A stretch of 64,000 nucleotides of DNA. Source: CAZNPL01 sp964574815 (lineage in GTDB: Bacteria > Planctomycetota > Phycisphaerae > UBA1845). The stretch lies in the NCBI GenBank assembly GCA_964574815.1, contig CAZNPL010000001.1:207917-271916 (forward strand), in the 5' to 3' direction. The notes beneath the pieces were generated by a model. It did not search any database. It was not told where the DNA came from and saw only the letters and a list, made by a program, of their open reading frames with translations. The position numbers and the translations under genes were made by a program. Shown one piece after another: positions 1-8,988 of the stretch. Every line of letters begins with the position of its first letter. The stretch's first letter is position 1.

Positions 1-1659
1 GGCGATCTCCTGGGCCGCCTCCTGATTGGTTTGATAGGCCATCTCCTCCTCGTCGGCCACTGAGCGGAACTTGCCGCTGTTGACGTCGATGGCCACGAGC
101 GCTTCGGTCGTGTCGATCACAATGCTTCCGCCGGAAGGGAGCCGGACGTTCCGCGCGTGGATGGCCTCGATCTGATCCTCAACCCCGTAGTGATGAAAGA
201 TCGGCTCACGGGCTTTATAGAGCTCAACCACCCCTTCGGGCGTGCGCGGCATCGCAATCCGCAGGAAGTCGCGGACTTTGTCGGCCGTCTCGGGTGTATC
301 GACGATGATGCGCTCGAAGTCGGTGGTGAATACGTCGCGGATGGTCCGGATGACCAGGTCGGATTCCTGATACAACTCCGCCGGTGCGTCCGACGTGCGG
401 ACCCGCTTGACGACCGTATTCCAAAGTCGCTGAAGGTAGTTGAGGTCTCGCTGCAGCTCTCGCTTCGTTTGATCGACGCCGGCGGTCCGAAGAATAAACC
501 CCATGTCCTTGGGAAGCTTCAATTGGCCCAGCAGCTCCCGCATGGCGCGGCGCTGCTCTTCGTCCTCGATCTTTCGCGACACGCCCAGCCGGCTCATGCC
601 CGGCATCATGACCAGATAGCTTCCCGGGATGGACAGGTAGGTCGTCAGGGTCGGACCCTTGGTGCCCACCCCCTCCTTGGTGATCTGCACCATCACCTCC
701 TGTCCTCGGCGAAAGCACTTCTGGATCGGGGGGCGTTCCCGGCGAGGCGTCTTCTTGCCCACCCCTTCCGGCTCGGCGCCTCGGCTTCCGAAGTACTGCG
801 GCTGCACGTCAGAGATGTGAAGGAACCCGTGCTTGGGCAGCCCGAAGTCGACAAAGCAGGCCTGGATGCTCGGCTCCACGTTCGTGATGACGCCCTTGTA
901 GATATTGCCCACATGAGAAGCGGCGCTCTGCCGTTCGATGAACAGCTCCTCGAGACGCTTCTCCAGCAGAACCGCGATGCGGCATTCGTCGCCTGACGAT
1001 GCGTTGATCACCATGGTTCGGCCGGTCGCGCTCAGCTTGGGCAGGGGACCGGCCGCGGGCGCCTGGCGCGCGGGCGTCGCTCGATCCGGGGCGGTCGCAA
1101 CCGACTCGGTCGATCTGCGCCCCGCTTCGCCGGTCGGCGACTCGGGTCCCCGGCGCTGTTCGGGATCGGGGCGATCCCGTTCCGCAGGGGTGGGCGCGCT
1201 TGCCGGCGGCCGCTTTGAAGCGCGCTTGCCACGCCGCCCCGATCGTCGGGCGGGCGCAGCGGTGGTCTTGCTCGACGTGCTCTCTGCTGAAGCTGCAGCG
1301 CTCCCGGCCTCAGCGCCGCTTGCGCTTCCCGCGCCGCCTGTCGTGCTCGTCGTATCGGACCGGGTCGCGGCTTTGCGTTTCCGGGACTTTCGCTTCGTAC
1401 CGCGCCCGCGGCCCTTTTTCGGGGAATCCTTCTGTTCCGACGGAGCGGCATCAACGGCGGATGGTCCGGCCGGCTCTTGAGATGAACCGTTTCCGTCCGG
1501 GCGAAGCTCGCGGTCCGATTGATCCGCGGTGGACGAAGCCGGCGCCTCACTCGAAGGGGCCGTCTTCCTTTTCTTGGTAACGCGTTTTCGTCTTCTTGGT
1601 GCTTTTTTTCGATCTGGTGCGGTTTCAGTCACGGTATCAATGATCGTATCTAGTGCCAT
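1..1659 (-). CDS. rne: Ribonuclease E/G, 3' end cut by window edge
   Basis: Endoribonuclease of the RNase E/G family, acting on mRNA decay and rRNA maturation in the cytoplasm. The ATG overlaps the stop of the upstream DUF2344 gene, so the two are translationally coupled. About 210 N-terminal residues are low-complexity and very basic (runs of KKGRGRGTKRKSRKRK type), unlike the family, which normally starts near the S1 domain. The homologous part begins at about residue 215 (TMVINASSGDECRIAVL). An S1 RNA-binding stretch follows (NIYKGVITNVEPSIQACFVD, then GFLHISDV), then the RNase H-like/catalytic part with TEALVAIDVNSG at about residue 525, which contains one catalytic metal-binding Asp of the family. 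The Zn-link and C-terminus lie outside the window. Family is certain; E-type or G-type cannot be separated here. Confidence 0.93.
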   Translation of the reverse strand, partial: MALDTIIDTVTETAPDRKKAPRRRKRVTKKRKTAPSSEAPASSTADQSDRELRPDGNGSSQEPAGPSAVDAAPSEQKDSPKKGRGRGTKRKSRKRKAATRSDTTSTTGGAGSASGAEAGSAAASAESTSSKTTAAPARRSGRRGKRASKRPPASAPTPAERDRPDPEQRRGPESPTGEAGRRSTESVATAPDRATPARQAPAAGPLPKLSATGRTMVINASSGDECRIAVLLEKRLEELFIERQSAASHVGNIYKGVITNVEPSIQACFVDFGLPKHGFLHISDVQPQYFGSRGAEPEGVGKKTPRRERPPIQKCFRRGQEVMVQITKEGVGTKGPTLTTYLSIPGSYLVMMPGMSRLGVSRKIEDEEQRRAMRELLGQLKLPKDMGFILRTAGVDQTKRELQRDLNYLQRLWNTVVKRVRTSDAPAELYQESDLVIRTIRDVFTTDFERIIVDTPETADKVRDFLRIAMPRTPEGVVELYKAREPIFHHYGVEDQIEAIHARNVRLPSGGSIVIDTTEALVAIDVNSGKFRSVADEEEMAYQTNQEAAQEIA

Positions 1660-2309
1660 GTCACATGTCGCCGGCGGATTCGGTGGTTCACATGTTCTCC
1701 GCCGATTCCCAGGACGTGGCAGATTTCCGCCGGTCGGACTGATCCGCCCCCGGTCACATACAGCGTGAAACTCACCCGGTCGTCGTCCACGCGGATCTCG
1801 TCGATGTACGGACGAAGGTCAATACGCACGTGCGCGGACTGCTTATGGACGAACCGGTCAAAGTGAATCGGCTCAAAACGCATCAAGCGAGCGGCGGTCT
1901 CGGCGACGGCATCGCAGTCGAACCCGTTCAAGGCCGCGTCGTACTCAACCTTCCGGGGAATCGTGCCGGATTTGGACGTCAGGTGGACTGCGTCGAGAAT
2001 CCGGATGCCCTCGGGCATCTGTCGGGCAAGACGGGATACCAGTTCCTGCGGTTCGATCGGCTCGATCAGCTCCAGGACCAGGCGCTCGGCATCCGAGGCG
2101 ACGCCCACCGGCCGCGGCAGCGGCAGCGAAAGGCGCGCGCGAGGATTGAACTTGCCGCTCGAGTGGATCGGCATGCTCGCTCGGGCACACGCCCGATGAA
2201 ACAGGCCAAGCGTTTCCTGGTGCGACAGGAAGCGAAGATCACCCGTAACGGCAAAGTCGACCGCGCTGCGGTACCTGGTGTCTGACTGTCGGCTGCTCTG
2301 TTCTCGCAG
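1650..2309 (-). CDS. DUF2344 / radical-SAM-linked protein (TIGR03936 type)
   Basis: Recognised by its N-terminal core (TGDLRFLSHQETL, then KFNPRARLSLPLPRPVG). This is typical of the small domain often encoded beside, or fused to, a B12-binding radical SAM protein and next to RNase G. Function is not established. Homology starts well upstream of the first in-frame ATG (at 2174), around 2280, yet no ATG, GTG or TTG lies between there and the in-frame stop near 2325. A CTG at 2309 is the only start-like codon found, so this start is tentative. Its stop overlaps the RNase E/G start. The usual radical SAM partner is not adjacent: the upstream neighbour is enzyme I of the PTS. Confidence 0.75.
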   Translation of the reverse strand: MREQSSRQSDTRYRSAVDFAVTGDLRFLSHQETLGLFHRACARASMPIHSSGKFNPRARLSLPLPRPVGVASDAERLVLELIEPIEPQELVSRLARQMPEGIRILDAVHLTSKSGTIPRKVEYDAALNGFDCDAVAETAARLMRFEPIHFDRFVHKQSAHVRIDLRPYIDEIRVDDDRVSFTLYVTGGGSVRPAEICHVLGIGGEHVNHRIRRRHVTWH

Positions 2310-2402
2310 GGAGCACCGCTCGTTTCAGCGCGCGGCTTACCCCCGTGTCACCGCGCTTAACTAACATCAATCTCATGCAGCCGGAAGATCGATCGCCTCG
2401 GA

Positions 2403-4142
2403 TCAAATCGGGTCTTCCGGCAAAAGTTTCTTCGTCTCGGCCCGAAGGTAGTTGGTCACCTGCGTGTCGGTCTCAAACGTCAAAGCCCTTCGAGCCACGC
2501 GCCGCGCCTTGTCGGCCGTACACGCCCGGATCAGCTTCTTGATCTCGGGAATGTTGTTCGGCGCCATCGACAGCGAACGCAAACCCAGGCCGAGCAAAAG
2601 CAGCGTGTAAATCGGTTCGCCCGCCATCTCGCCGCATAGACTACAGTCAACCCCGGCCCGTTTACAAGTACGAATCGTGTCGCGCAGGGTCCGGACGACG
2701 GCCGGGTGGCTGGGCGAGTAGTAGCGCGAGACACGCTCGTTGCCCCGATCGGCCGCCAACAAGTATTGTATAAGGTCGTTCGTTCCGATGCTCACAAACG
2801 ATACTTCTCGGGCGAATTCCCGACACTGGCTCGCGGCCGCCGGCGTCTCCAGCATCATCCCGATGTCCAGATCTCGTCGGAACTCGACGCCCATTTCCTC
2901 CAGGTCTTCCATGGCGTCACGGAGCGTCATCTTCGCCTGTCGCAGCTCCGTCAGGCTTGTCACCAGCGGAAACATGAGCCGGACGTTTCCCTTCATGGCC
3001 GCCCGCAGAATCGCCCGAAGCTGCGACTTGAACATGTCCAGGTGCTGGAGGCTGTAACGCAGCGAGCGGTTGCCCAGCATCGGGTTACGCTCCGGCTCGA
3101 TGGATCGCTCCTGAGTCACCTTGTCGGCCCCGAGATCGAACGTCCGAATCGTGACCGGGCGCTCTCCGGCGGCCTCGATCGCCGAACAGTACGCCTTGAA
3201 CTGTTCCTCCTCGTCCGGCTCCACGTCCCGCAGAAACAGATACTCGGTACGGTAAAGTCCTACCCCTTCCGCACCCTTCGAGAGGCTGGCTTCAACCTCA
3301 CGAGGGTACTCAATGTTGGCCAGCAACTGCACGCGCTCGCCGTCCTGCGTCACGGCCGGCAGATCCTTGAGGGTACCGAGCTCGTCGGTCAGCCGAACGT
3401 AATTGGCCTGCCGCACCCGGTACTCCTCCAAGGTGGCCGGGTCGGGATCGGCGATCACCATGTGATTCACGCCGTCGATAATGATAAGGTCCCCGCCACC
3501 GACCAGCCTGGAAAGATTCGAAAGTCCCACGACCGCAGGACGCCCCCACGATCGCAGAAGAATCGCCGTGTGCGAGGTCGGCCCCCCCACGTCAAGGGCC
3601 ACGCCCGCCACCCGGGTGGTCGAAAGGCCGGCCGCCTGCGAAGTGGACAGATCGTGGGCCACCAGCACGACCTGCTCGGTCAAGTGGGCCAGATCCTCGC
3701 CCGTGCCCCCCAGCAGGTTACGTAAAAGTCGCCTTTCGATGTCCTGCACGTCCCGAATACGCTCGGCCAGCAGCGGGTCGGTCATCTGCAGAAAACGCCG
3801 CTGCTGGGTGCGCATGACGGTGCTGGTTGCGTAGGCCGCCGAATACTGCTTGTCGCGGATCAACGCAACGATGTCGCGCCGCAACGGCGGGTCCCGGAGA
3901 ACACCAATGTGCCAGTTGAATACGTCGGCGGCGTCGTGGCCCAGCCGCTCAGAGACATCCCGCCGCTGTGCTTCGAGATCCTTGATCGACTCCTGAATCG
4001 CCCGATCCAGGCAGCTGATCTCGTGCTCCGTCTGACTCACTCGCACGGACCGGCGAGGGATGCGCAGCTCCTCGGCGTCGAGAACCACAGCCTGGGCGAT
4101 GGCCACGCCGGGAGAAACCGCGATACCCGTCAGGATCTGCAT
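2403..4142 (-). CDS. ptsI: Phosphoenolpyruvate-protein phosphotransferase (enzyme I)
   Basis: Cytoplasmic enzyme I, which autophosphorylates from PEP and passes phosphate to HPr. The phosphohistidine motif GGPTSHTAILLRS places the active His at about residue 191, matching the family. The C-terminal PEP-binding barrel is complete, with the SIGTNDLIQYLLAADRGNERV and CSLCGEMAGEP blocks. Length of 579 aa is normal. The ORF extends 19 codons further to 4199, but family proteins begin with MQI.GIAVSPGVAI, so the ATG at 4142 is preferred; neither start has a clear ribosome site. HPr and EIIA(Ntr) genes lie upstream on the same strand with no EIIB or EIIC, so the chain is more likely regulatory than sugar-transporting. 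Confidence 0.95.
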   Translation of the reverse strand: MQILTGIAVSPGVAIAQAVVLDAEELRIPRRSVRVSQTEHEISCLDRAIQESIKDLEAQRRDVSERLGHDAADVFNWHIGVLRDPPLRRDIVALIRDKQYSAAYATSTVMRTQQRRFLQMTDPLLAERIRDVQDIERRLLRNLLGGTGEDLAHLTEQVVLVAHDLSTSQAAGLSTTRVAGVALDVGGPTSHTAILLRSWGRPAVVGLSNLSRLVGGGDLIIIDGVNHMVIADPDPATLEEYRVRQANYVRLTDELGTLKDLPAVTQDGERVQLLANIEYPREVEASLSKGAEGVGLYRTEYLFLRDVEPDEEEQFKAYCSAIEAAGERPVTIRTFDLGADKVTQERSIEPERNPMLGNRSLRYSLQHLDMFKSQLRAILRAAMKGNVRLMFPLVTSLTELRQAKMTLRDAMEDLEEMGVEFRRDLDIGMMLETPAAASQCREFAREVSFVSIGTNDLIQYLLAADRGNERVSRYYSPSHPAVVRTLRDTIRTCKRAGVDCSLCGEMAGEPIYTLLLLGLGLRSLSMAPNNIPEIKKLIRACTADKARRVARRALTFETDTQVTNYLRAETKKLLPEDPI

Positions 4143-4601
4143 GGGCGTACGATCTGTAACGGTTAGGGCGAATGCCTTCGGGCGATCCGCTCGAAACATG
4201 CTCTGGAACTACTTAAAAGAGCGCCGCTGATGGTACTGGAAGGGTCACCGCTGCACAAACAGACCGACCGCTCGAAGCCTCATTTGCTCGCAAAACAACG
4301 TGTGCCTGACACGCCATGAAAGCGGCCGCAGCTCCTGCCAAATGGGAGGGCGACGCCCCCGCCGAGCCGACGACATCCCACGAGCATCACAACGAAACCG
4401 AGCGTGAAAAAGGCCAGCGTAATGCGTCACGCATCCGGTGAGCACCCGCCGCGGCGATACCCAAAACGCACCGGTCACAAACTGCCACGAAACCGGTTCC
4501 GAGTTCGAACACCATACGCAAGCAGTGGCCCACAGCCGCCGGCACGCGACCAGCCCCTCGAGCCAAACCGCGACCGCGAAACACGCGATTCGGCTCCCTC
4601 G
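4143..4601. other. Gene-free interval between HPr and ptsI genes
   Basis: About 460 bases with no ORF that looks like protein. The minus-strand ORFs of 65-77 codons here have arbitrary Arg/Cys-rich translations. The interval is unusually long for two genes of one pathway, so ptsI may have its own promoter, but I could not assign a convincing -35/-10 pair or terminator. Confidence 0.5.
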
Positions 4602-4898
4602 CTAGAGTTCTTGATTGAACTGTTTATTTACGAGTTCCGCAAGAGCTGAAACAGCTCGCTCCGCGTCAGGACCTCTCGCTGAGATGAGCAGCCCGGTGCC
4701 GGCCGTGGCGCCCAGCAGCATCATATCCATGGCACTCTTCCCGTCCACCTGCTCGCCGTTGCCCGTCTCGGCACAGACCTGAATGTCGGCCTCGAAGCCC
4801 TGAGCGAGCTCAACAAACTTCATCACGGGACGAGAATGCAACCCCTCTTTGTTGAGGATGGTGACTCGTCGCTCGTATGAGTCGCTCGATCCGAACAC
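4602..4898 (-). CDS. ptsH: HPr phosphocarrier protein
   Basis: Small PTS phosphocarrier between enzyme I and EIIA. The phosphorylatable His is in NKEGLHSRP (His21). The regulatory-serine region is DGKSAMDMMLLGA (Ser55, equivalent to Ser46 of Firmicutes HPr), so HPr kinase control is possible in principle, although no hprK lies in the window. The 98-aa length fits. The start is GTG with a GGAG about ten bases upstream, and no alternative start exists before the conserved part. It lies just downstream of the EIIA(Ntr) gene and upstream of ptsI. The NPr or HPr subtype cannot be decided by eye. Confidence 0.93.
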   Translation of the reverse strand: MFGSSDSYERRVTILNKEGLHSRPVMKFVELAQGFEADIQVCAETGNGEQVDGKSAMDMMLLGATAGTGLLISARGPDAERAVSALAELVNKQFNQEL

Positions 4899-4959
4899 GT
4901 CGGCACAACTCCGGGAGGGAATTCAGGGGACGTCGCGATGGAGCCGGCGGCGCCGTGAC

Positions 4960-5433
4960 TTAGCCGCCCGAGTACTCGTCGGCCTCCTTGATGAGATCGA
5001 TAATCGCCTCTTTCGTGTCCGCCTGTTTCAGGAACCGCCGGAAGTTGTCTCTTTGCAGATGCCGAAAGATCTGCTCCATCGCCGCCAGGTGGGCGTCGGG
5101 GTCGTCCCTCGGGCTTACCAGCAGGACGACGGTGTATACCGGCGCGCGATCCAGGGCCGCGAAGTCAACGCCCGCACTCGATCGCCCGATCGTGGCCACC
5201 ATCTGCGCAGCGCCGTCATACTTCACGTGCGGCACGGCGACGCCCTTGCCGAACCCCGTACTTCCCTCGTTTTCACGCCGGATCGCGATGCGCGCCACCG
5301 GCTCGACATGCTCGGCAGCCAGTGCACCGTGATCGGCCAGGGACTGAACCAGTTCCCGAATCACGCCATTGCGGTCTCGTGACTCGAGCTCGGGAACGAT
5401 CGAATCGTAGCAAAAGAAATCGGATAGATTCAT
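4960..5433 (-). CDS. ptsN: PTS EIIA, nitrogen-regulatory/fructose type
   Basis: PTS_EIIA type-2 domain protein. The phospho-accepting His is in the motif GKGVAVPHVKYDG (His69). The length of 157 aa is a single EIIA domain, with no EIIB or EIIC fusion, as in PtsN. The ATG giving MNLSDFF is chosen over an upstream TTG because PtsN homologues start there. It follows hpf by about 30 bases and precedes HPr, echoing the proteobacterial hpf-ptsN-npr order without rpoN. The likely role is phosphorylation-dependent regulation of an unknown target. Confidence 0.9.
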   Translation of the reverse strand: MNLSDFFCYDSIVPELESRDRNGVIRELVQSLADHGALAAEHVEPVARIAIRRENEGSTGFGKGVAVPHVKYDGAAQMVATIGRSSAGVDFAALDRAPVYTVVLLVSPRDDPDAHLAAMEQIFRHLQRDNFRRFLKQADTKEAIIDLIKEADEYSGG

Positions 5434-5463
5434 GGAGCGTAGGCCTGCCACCAACGGTTTGCG

Positions 5464-5799
5464 CTAACCCTCGCCCTCGTCCGGCGAAGGCGGCCTCTTA
5501 TTCTTGTGCGCCCGGGTGCGCGATTTTTCCTTGTGCTTTGTAATCTGGCGTTCAAGTTTGTCCACTGCCAAATCCACCAGTGTACGCCCGTCGTCCCCCA
5601 CCTCGCGCGCGATGAACGGCTGCCGGGACCCGGGGTTGACCAGGAACTCCACAAAAAGCTGGTCCCCCTCGCGACCCCAGAGCACCTCGACGGCCTGAAT
5701 CTTTTCAAAAAACCGAGGCAGCTTCTCGGCTTTCTTGCGCGTATAATCCTGGATTTCGTCCGGAACCTCAACTTGTTGTCCACTGATCGTGATCTGCAT
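5464..5799 (-). CDS. hpf: Ribosome hibernation promoting factor, short form
   Basis: HPF/RaiA family protein that binds the 30S decoding site and inactivates idle ribosomes. The N-terminal MQITISGQQVEVPDEIQDY and the central domain through VDLAVDKLERQITKHKEK are the conserved S30AE fold. At 111 aa it lacks the C-terminal dimerisation domain of long HPF, so it is the short type, with a charged tail. The start is set by a strong AGGAGAG ribosome site seven bases before the ATG at 5799; the in-frame extension to 5898 overlaps the upstream gene and is not conserved. Expression is likely coupled to the downstream ptsN. Confidence 0.92.
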   Translation of the reverse strand: MQITISGQQVEVPDEIQDYTRKKAEKLPRFFEKIQAVEVLWGREGDQLFVEFLVNPGSRQPFIAREVGDDGRTLVDLAVDKLERQITKHKEKSRTRAHKNKRPPSPDEGEG

Positions 5800-5866
5800 G
5801 GCCGGTCTCTCCTGTTTACGACAAACGCCTCCTCGCCAGCAAACCGCCACCGATGCCCCGGGCGTC

Positions 5867-6754
5867 TCAACGCGCCTCCAGCCCCGACCGCCGGCCACGT
5901 CCCGACGGTGCCTCCCCGGGCTTCACCACGCCGCCGCTGACCGTATACCGCAATGCCTCGTCGATGGTCAGCGGAAGCTCGAGCACGTCCTCGCGAGCCA
6001 CGGTGATCGTATAGCCGGTGAACGGGGTCGGTGAGCTCGGAATGAACACGGTCACCAGGGCGCGCGGATCGTGCTCGCCCAATTGCTTCATCGGGGCCCC
6101 GGTTACCAGCCCCACCGACCAGATCCCCATGCGAGGATACTGGACCGCCACAACCCCGGCAAACTCCAGCTTCTTGTCAGAAATCAGCAAATCCGTCACC
6201 TGCTTGATGTTCGGGTAGATCGCGTTGATCACCGGGATACGTTGGATGCCCGTCTCCACCACGGACCAGGTGCGCCGCCCCATGAAGCTCGCCAGAAAAT
6301 AGCCCACAAAGTAGATGAGCGCAATGCCAATTAAAAACCCAATGAAATTAAAAAACTTCCACTTTCGAACGGCCAGCTCCCAAAGTGCATCGCGCTTCGC
6401 CCTGTTCGCCCGCTCGATATCCTCCTGCGTGATCCCGCGACGCTCCTTCTCCTCCTTCGGCAACGCGGTCAGGGCGTCCACCTGATTGATGATCTTGTAC
6501 TGCACCGTCAGTTGCCGCCCCTTGCGGTCCCACTCGTTGATCGGGTCGCCCAGCTCGAGCGCCGTTTTCTCATCGACGCCGAGCCACTTGTGCGGCGGAC
6601 CGCCCCAGGCGTAAGCGGCCACCACCCAGTCGGTAATATGCTGCCCGATGTTCTGGTCGACGAAGCGGAACGCCCAAGTCAGCAGGGCAATGGTGAGCAG
6701 GGTCGGCGCCAACGCAGCCAGCCCGCGCATGAAAAAGCGTTTGAATTCGTCCAT
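5867..6754 (-). CDS. DUF502 family inner-membrane protein
   Basis: Membrane protein of the DUF502 family, function unknown. An N-terminal hydrophobic segment lies at about residues 9-29 (LAALAPTLLTIALLTWAF) and a second at about 135-155 (FIGFLIGIALIYFVGYFLA). These are followed by the diagnostic GMWSVG-like segment, seen here as MGIWSVGLVTG, and VFIPSSPTPFTGYTITVARED. An insertion of about 80 polar residues separates the two membrane segments, larger than in many family members. It heads the minus-strand run leading to hpf, whose start lies 67 bases downstream, so co-transcription is plausible. Confidence 0.88.
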   Translation of the reverse strand: MDEFKRFFMRGLAALAPTLLTIALLTWAFRFVDQNIGQHITDWVVAAYAWGGPPHKWLGVDEKTALELGDPINEWDRKGRQLTVQYKIINQVDALTALPKEEKERRGITQEDIERANRAKRDALWELAVRKWKFFNFIGFLIGIALIYFVGYFLASFMGRRTWSVVETGIQRIPVINAIYPNIKQVTDLLISDKKLEFAGVVAVQYPRMGIWSVGLVTGAPMKQLGEHDPRALVTVFIPSSPTPFTGYTITVAREDVLELPLTIDEALRYTVSGGVVKPGEAPSGRGRRSGLEAR

Positions 6755-6864
6755 AGATCAAGCATCTGCTCAAGTGCCGGATCCGGCGAGAAGAATCTAA
6801 GCCTGACACCATCCACGGTCAACCGTTGCAGCCGGGCACCGCGCCGACTAGCATCCACCTGGAG

Positions 6865-7431
6865 ATGGGTTTGATCCGCACGTCCTTTTCCGATGGCCAC
6901 GAACCGCGCGTCGCCGCGTTCATGCTCCTGGCCCTGATCGCCACGATGTCGCTCGCCGGAGCCCTGGCCTGGAGCCGCCGCGGCGTTTCACTGGGTGACG
7001 TGAGGACTCCGGACGGGTGGCGAATCAGCTATCGGCCGCCGGCGCACTGGCGCGAACTGAATCCCGACCAGCTAGGCGACGACGTCCGGGCTTACGACAG
7101 CGGAGGACCCTCGAATCGAAAGCGACTCCTCATCCTCCAACGGGACACCCTTCCGCCCGCCCGCACACCCGAAAAACTCGTGACCCTCTTCATGGCCAAA
7201 ATGGAGCCGCCGGCAACCACCATCCACGCAGGACGCGCGCAGATCTACTCCGCACCCTTCGGGCCGTTTCCCGGCGCGACGATGGAGAACGAGGCCAGCG
7301 GCGTGATCGTATCGGCCGCCTACGTCGACGGAGAGTCCTACGGCGTCGCCCTGGTCAGCAACGCCCGACTGGCCGCTCGCGACCGCAAAGTGGCACGAAG
7401 CGTGGTCGACTCGGTCGACTACGCCCCTTGA
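6865..7431 (+). CDS. Hypothetical protein with N-terminal membrane anchor
   Basis: Not recognised. A hydrophobic segment near residues 20-36 (MLLALIATMSLAGALAW) is followed by a soluble domain with TPDGWRISYRPPAHWRE, a pattern seen in small secreted proteins that begin with a strand-rich PsbP/DUF1795-like fold. That similarity is only a guess. The start is uncertain: a TTG at 6826 and ATGs at 6865 and 6922 are all possible, and 6865 keeps a short cytoplasmic tail before the membrane segment. It is transcribed divergently from the DUF502 gene, with fewer than 120 bases between them. Confidence 0.6.
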   Translation: MGLIRTSFSDGHEPRVAAFMLLALIATMSLAGALAWSRRGVSLGDVRTPDGWRISYRPPAHWRELNPDQLGDDVRAYDSGGPSNRKRLLILQRDTLPPARTPEKLVTLFMAKMEPPATTIHAGRAQIYSAPFGPFPGATMENEASGVIVSAAYVDGESYGVALVSNARLAARDRKVARSVVDSVDYAP

Positions 7432-7721
7432 GCGAGTAGCCCTTCTCAATCTTCCCATTTTGCCCGGTCGCCATTGTCGGCGGAGGTTTACATTTCGTAT
7501 ATTTCATCGGAAAGGCATTTTCTCTCTCGACGTCGGTCTATACATCAGCTAACATGCATCGTGTATACGATTAACCACATGCGCTTTTGAACCGGGCGAT
7601 TGCAACGGCCCGCTCCCGGCGTTGTGCAGTAAGCCATTGCGGCACGTCGGTTTGTATGTATGTCCGCAGCCCGTCACATGGCGGTTGAGTCGGCGGTCAC
7701 TTCAATCAAGTGAGGTGTATT

Positions 7722-8813
7722 ATGCTGGGTCGGGGATCCGGGCTTTTCACAAAGGCGTACCGGCGTCCAACGGATCGCGTTCAAGCATTCAGTCTTATCG
7801 AGATGCTGGTAGTCATCAGCATCATCGCGCTTCTGCTGGCCATCCTCTTTCCTTCTCTGCGTTCCGCGCGGGCCCAGAGCCGAAAGGTGGTCTGCTCGTC
7901 CAATGTCGCCGCGATCGGCCGCGCCGCCGCAGCCTACGGCGCCGACTGCGAGGGCTGGCTCTGCGGGTCGCCGGGAACCAGCGGCAGCGTGATGTACTAT
8001 CGTACACCCAGCCCCGAGCCGGAGGACGTGGACTTCGACACCGACCCGGTGCAGATATGGGATTATGCCGGCGTCCTGGCCGGCACCTACATGAACATGT
8101 CGCTGCCGGCCGACCGCGCCGAGCGCTTCGAGGCCCTGGTCGAAGGCGTGTTCTCGTGCCCGTCGAACCGCTTCAAGGCCGACCCGGTCCGAGGCCGGAA
8201 CGGATCGGACGCATGCGGTTCGTTCAAACGGCTGCCCATGGTGAGCTACAACACCTTCCGAAACTTTTTGATGTGGCCACGCACCATGGTGAATCGCAAC
8301 CCGGCAAAGCCGTGGGGCGACAAGGCGCCGCATCCCGAGGCCAGCTTCGACCATCTCGACGGCCGCACACTTCAACCGCGGCATTACATGCCGCACTTCG
8401 CCCGCATCACCAACCCGGCCGGCAAGGTCTACCTCGCCGACGGCAACCGCTTCACGACCGACGAGGGCCGCATCACGTACCACGTCGCCTGGAACGCCGA
8501 GGACGGCGGTGCGTTCTGCAACGGCGGCCCGACATTGCGTGAGTACGACGCAGGCTACTTCGTTCTTTCAGCGTATCATTTCGACAGGCGACTCGGCTCC
8601 TACGCCTACCGCCATTGGAGCAAAGGCGAGCGGGGGATCACCGCGTTTTACTTTGATGGCCATGCAGACTTCATCACCGAAAGGCAATCCCGCCAGCCCG
8701 ACCGCTGGTGGCCCCGCGGTACGATCATCCCCTTTCCCGAGTTCAACGAAATGTCCCTCCAGCACCTGATCGGCCGCTTCGATCGGGATTTCAACTACGT
8801 AGTAGGGCGTTAA
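7722..8813 (+). CDS. Prepilin-type N-terminal methylation domain protein (type II pseudopilin-like)
   Basis: The N-terminus has the type IV prepilin signal: AFSLIEMLVVISIIALLLAI, with processing expected before Phe and the conserved Glu at +5. Such proteins with H-x9-DG-like C-termini are greatly expanded in Planctomycetota. The C-terminal part contains GITAFYFDGHADFI, the usual FxDGHV-like block of that group. Length 363 aa. ATG at 7722 is favoured because GAGG sits six bases upstream; a GTG four codons earlier is possible. It stands alone, with no secretion machinery genes nearby, so its assembly partner is elsewhere. It is more likely an envelope protein exported by a type II/IV-like system than a major pilin. 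Confidence 0.85.
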   Translation: MLGRGSGLFTKAYRRPTDRVQAFSLIEMLVVISIIALLLAILFPSLRSARAQSRKVVCSSNVAAIGRAAAAYGADCEGWLCGSPGTSGSVMYYRTPSPEPEDVDFDTDPVQIWDYAGVLAGTYMNMSLPADRAERFEALVEGVFSCPSNRFKADPVRGRNGSDACGSFKRLPMVSYNTFRNFLMWPRTMVNRNPAKPWGDKAPHPEASFDHLDGRTLQPRHYMPHFARITNPAGKVYLADGNRFTTDEGRITYHVAWNAEDGGAFCNGGPTLREYDAGYFVLSAYHFDRRLGSYAYRHWSKGERGITAFYFDGHADFITERQSRQPDRWWPRGTIIPFPEFNEMSLQHLIGRFDRDFNYVVGR

Positions 8814-8988
8814 AGACGTCTCGCGACGGCCAAGGAACAATCCGGGAGCCGCCGTGCAGTCTGCTCCGCCGGCGCACGGGTATCTTCCACGACGCGCAAG
8901 AGCATCTTTCCGGACCGCCTCTCGACTTGAACCTGGGGCCGTGGCCCGGTACCATGTTACTCGGGCTGGAGAGGAAGGAAGTTACACA

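Noticed and set aside
4245..4584. Minus-strand ORFs of 65-77 codons between HPr and ptsI
   Set aside because: No ribosome site and no protein-like composition.
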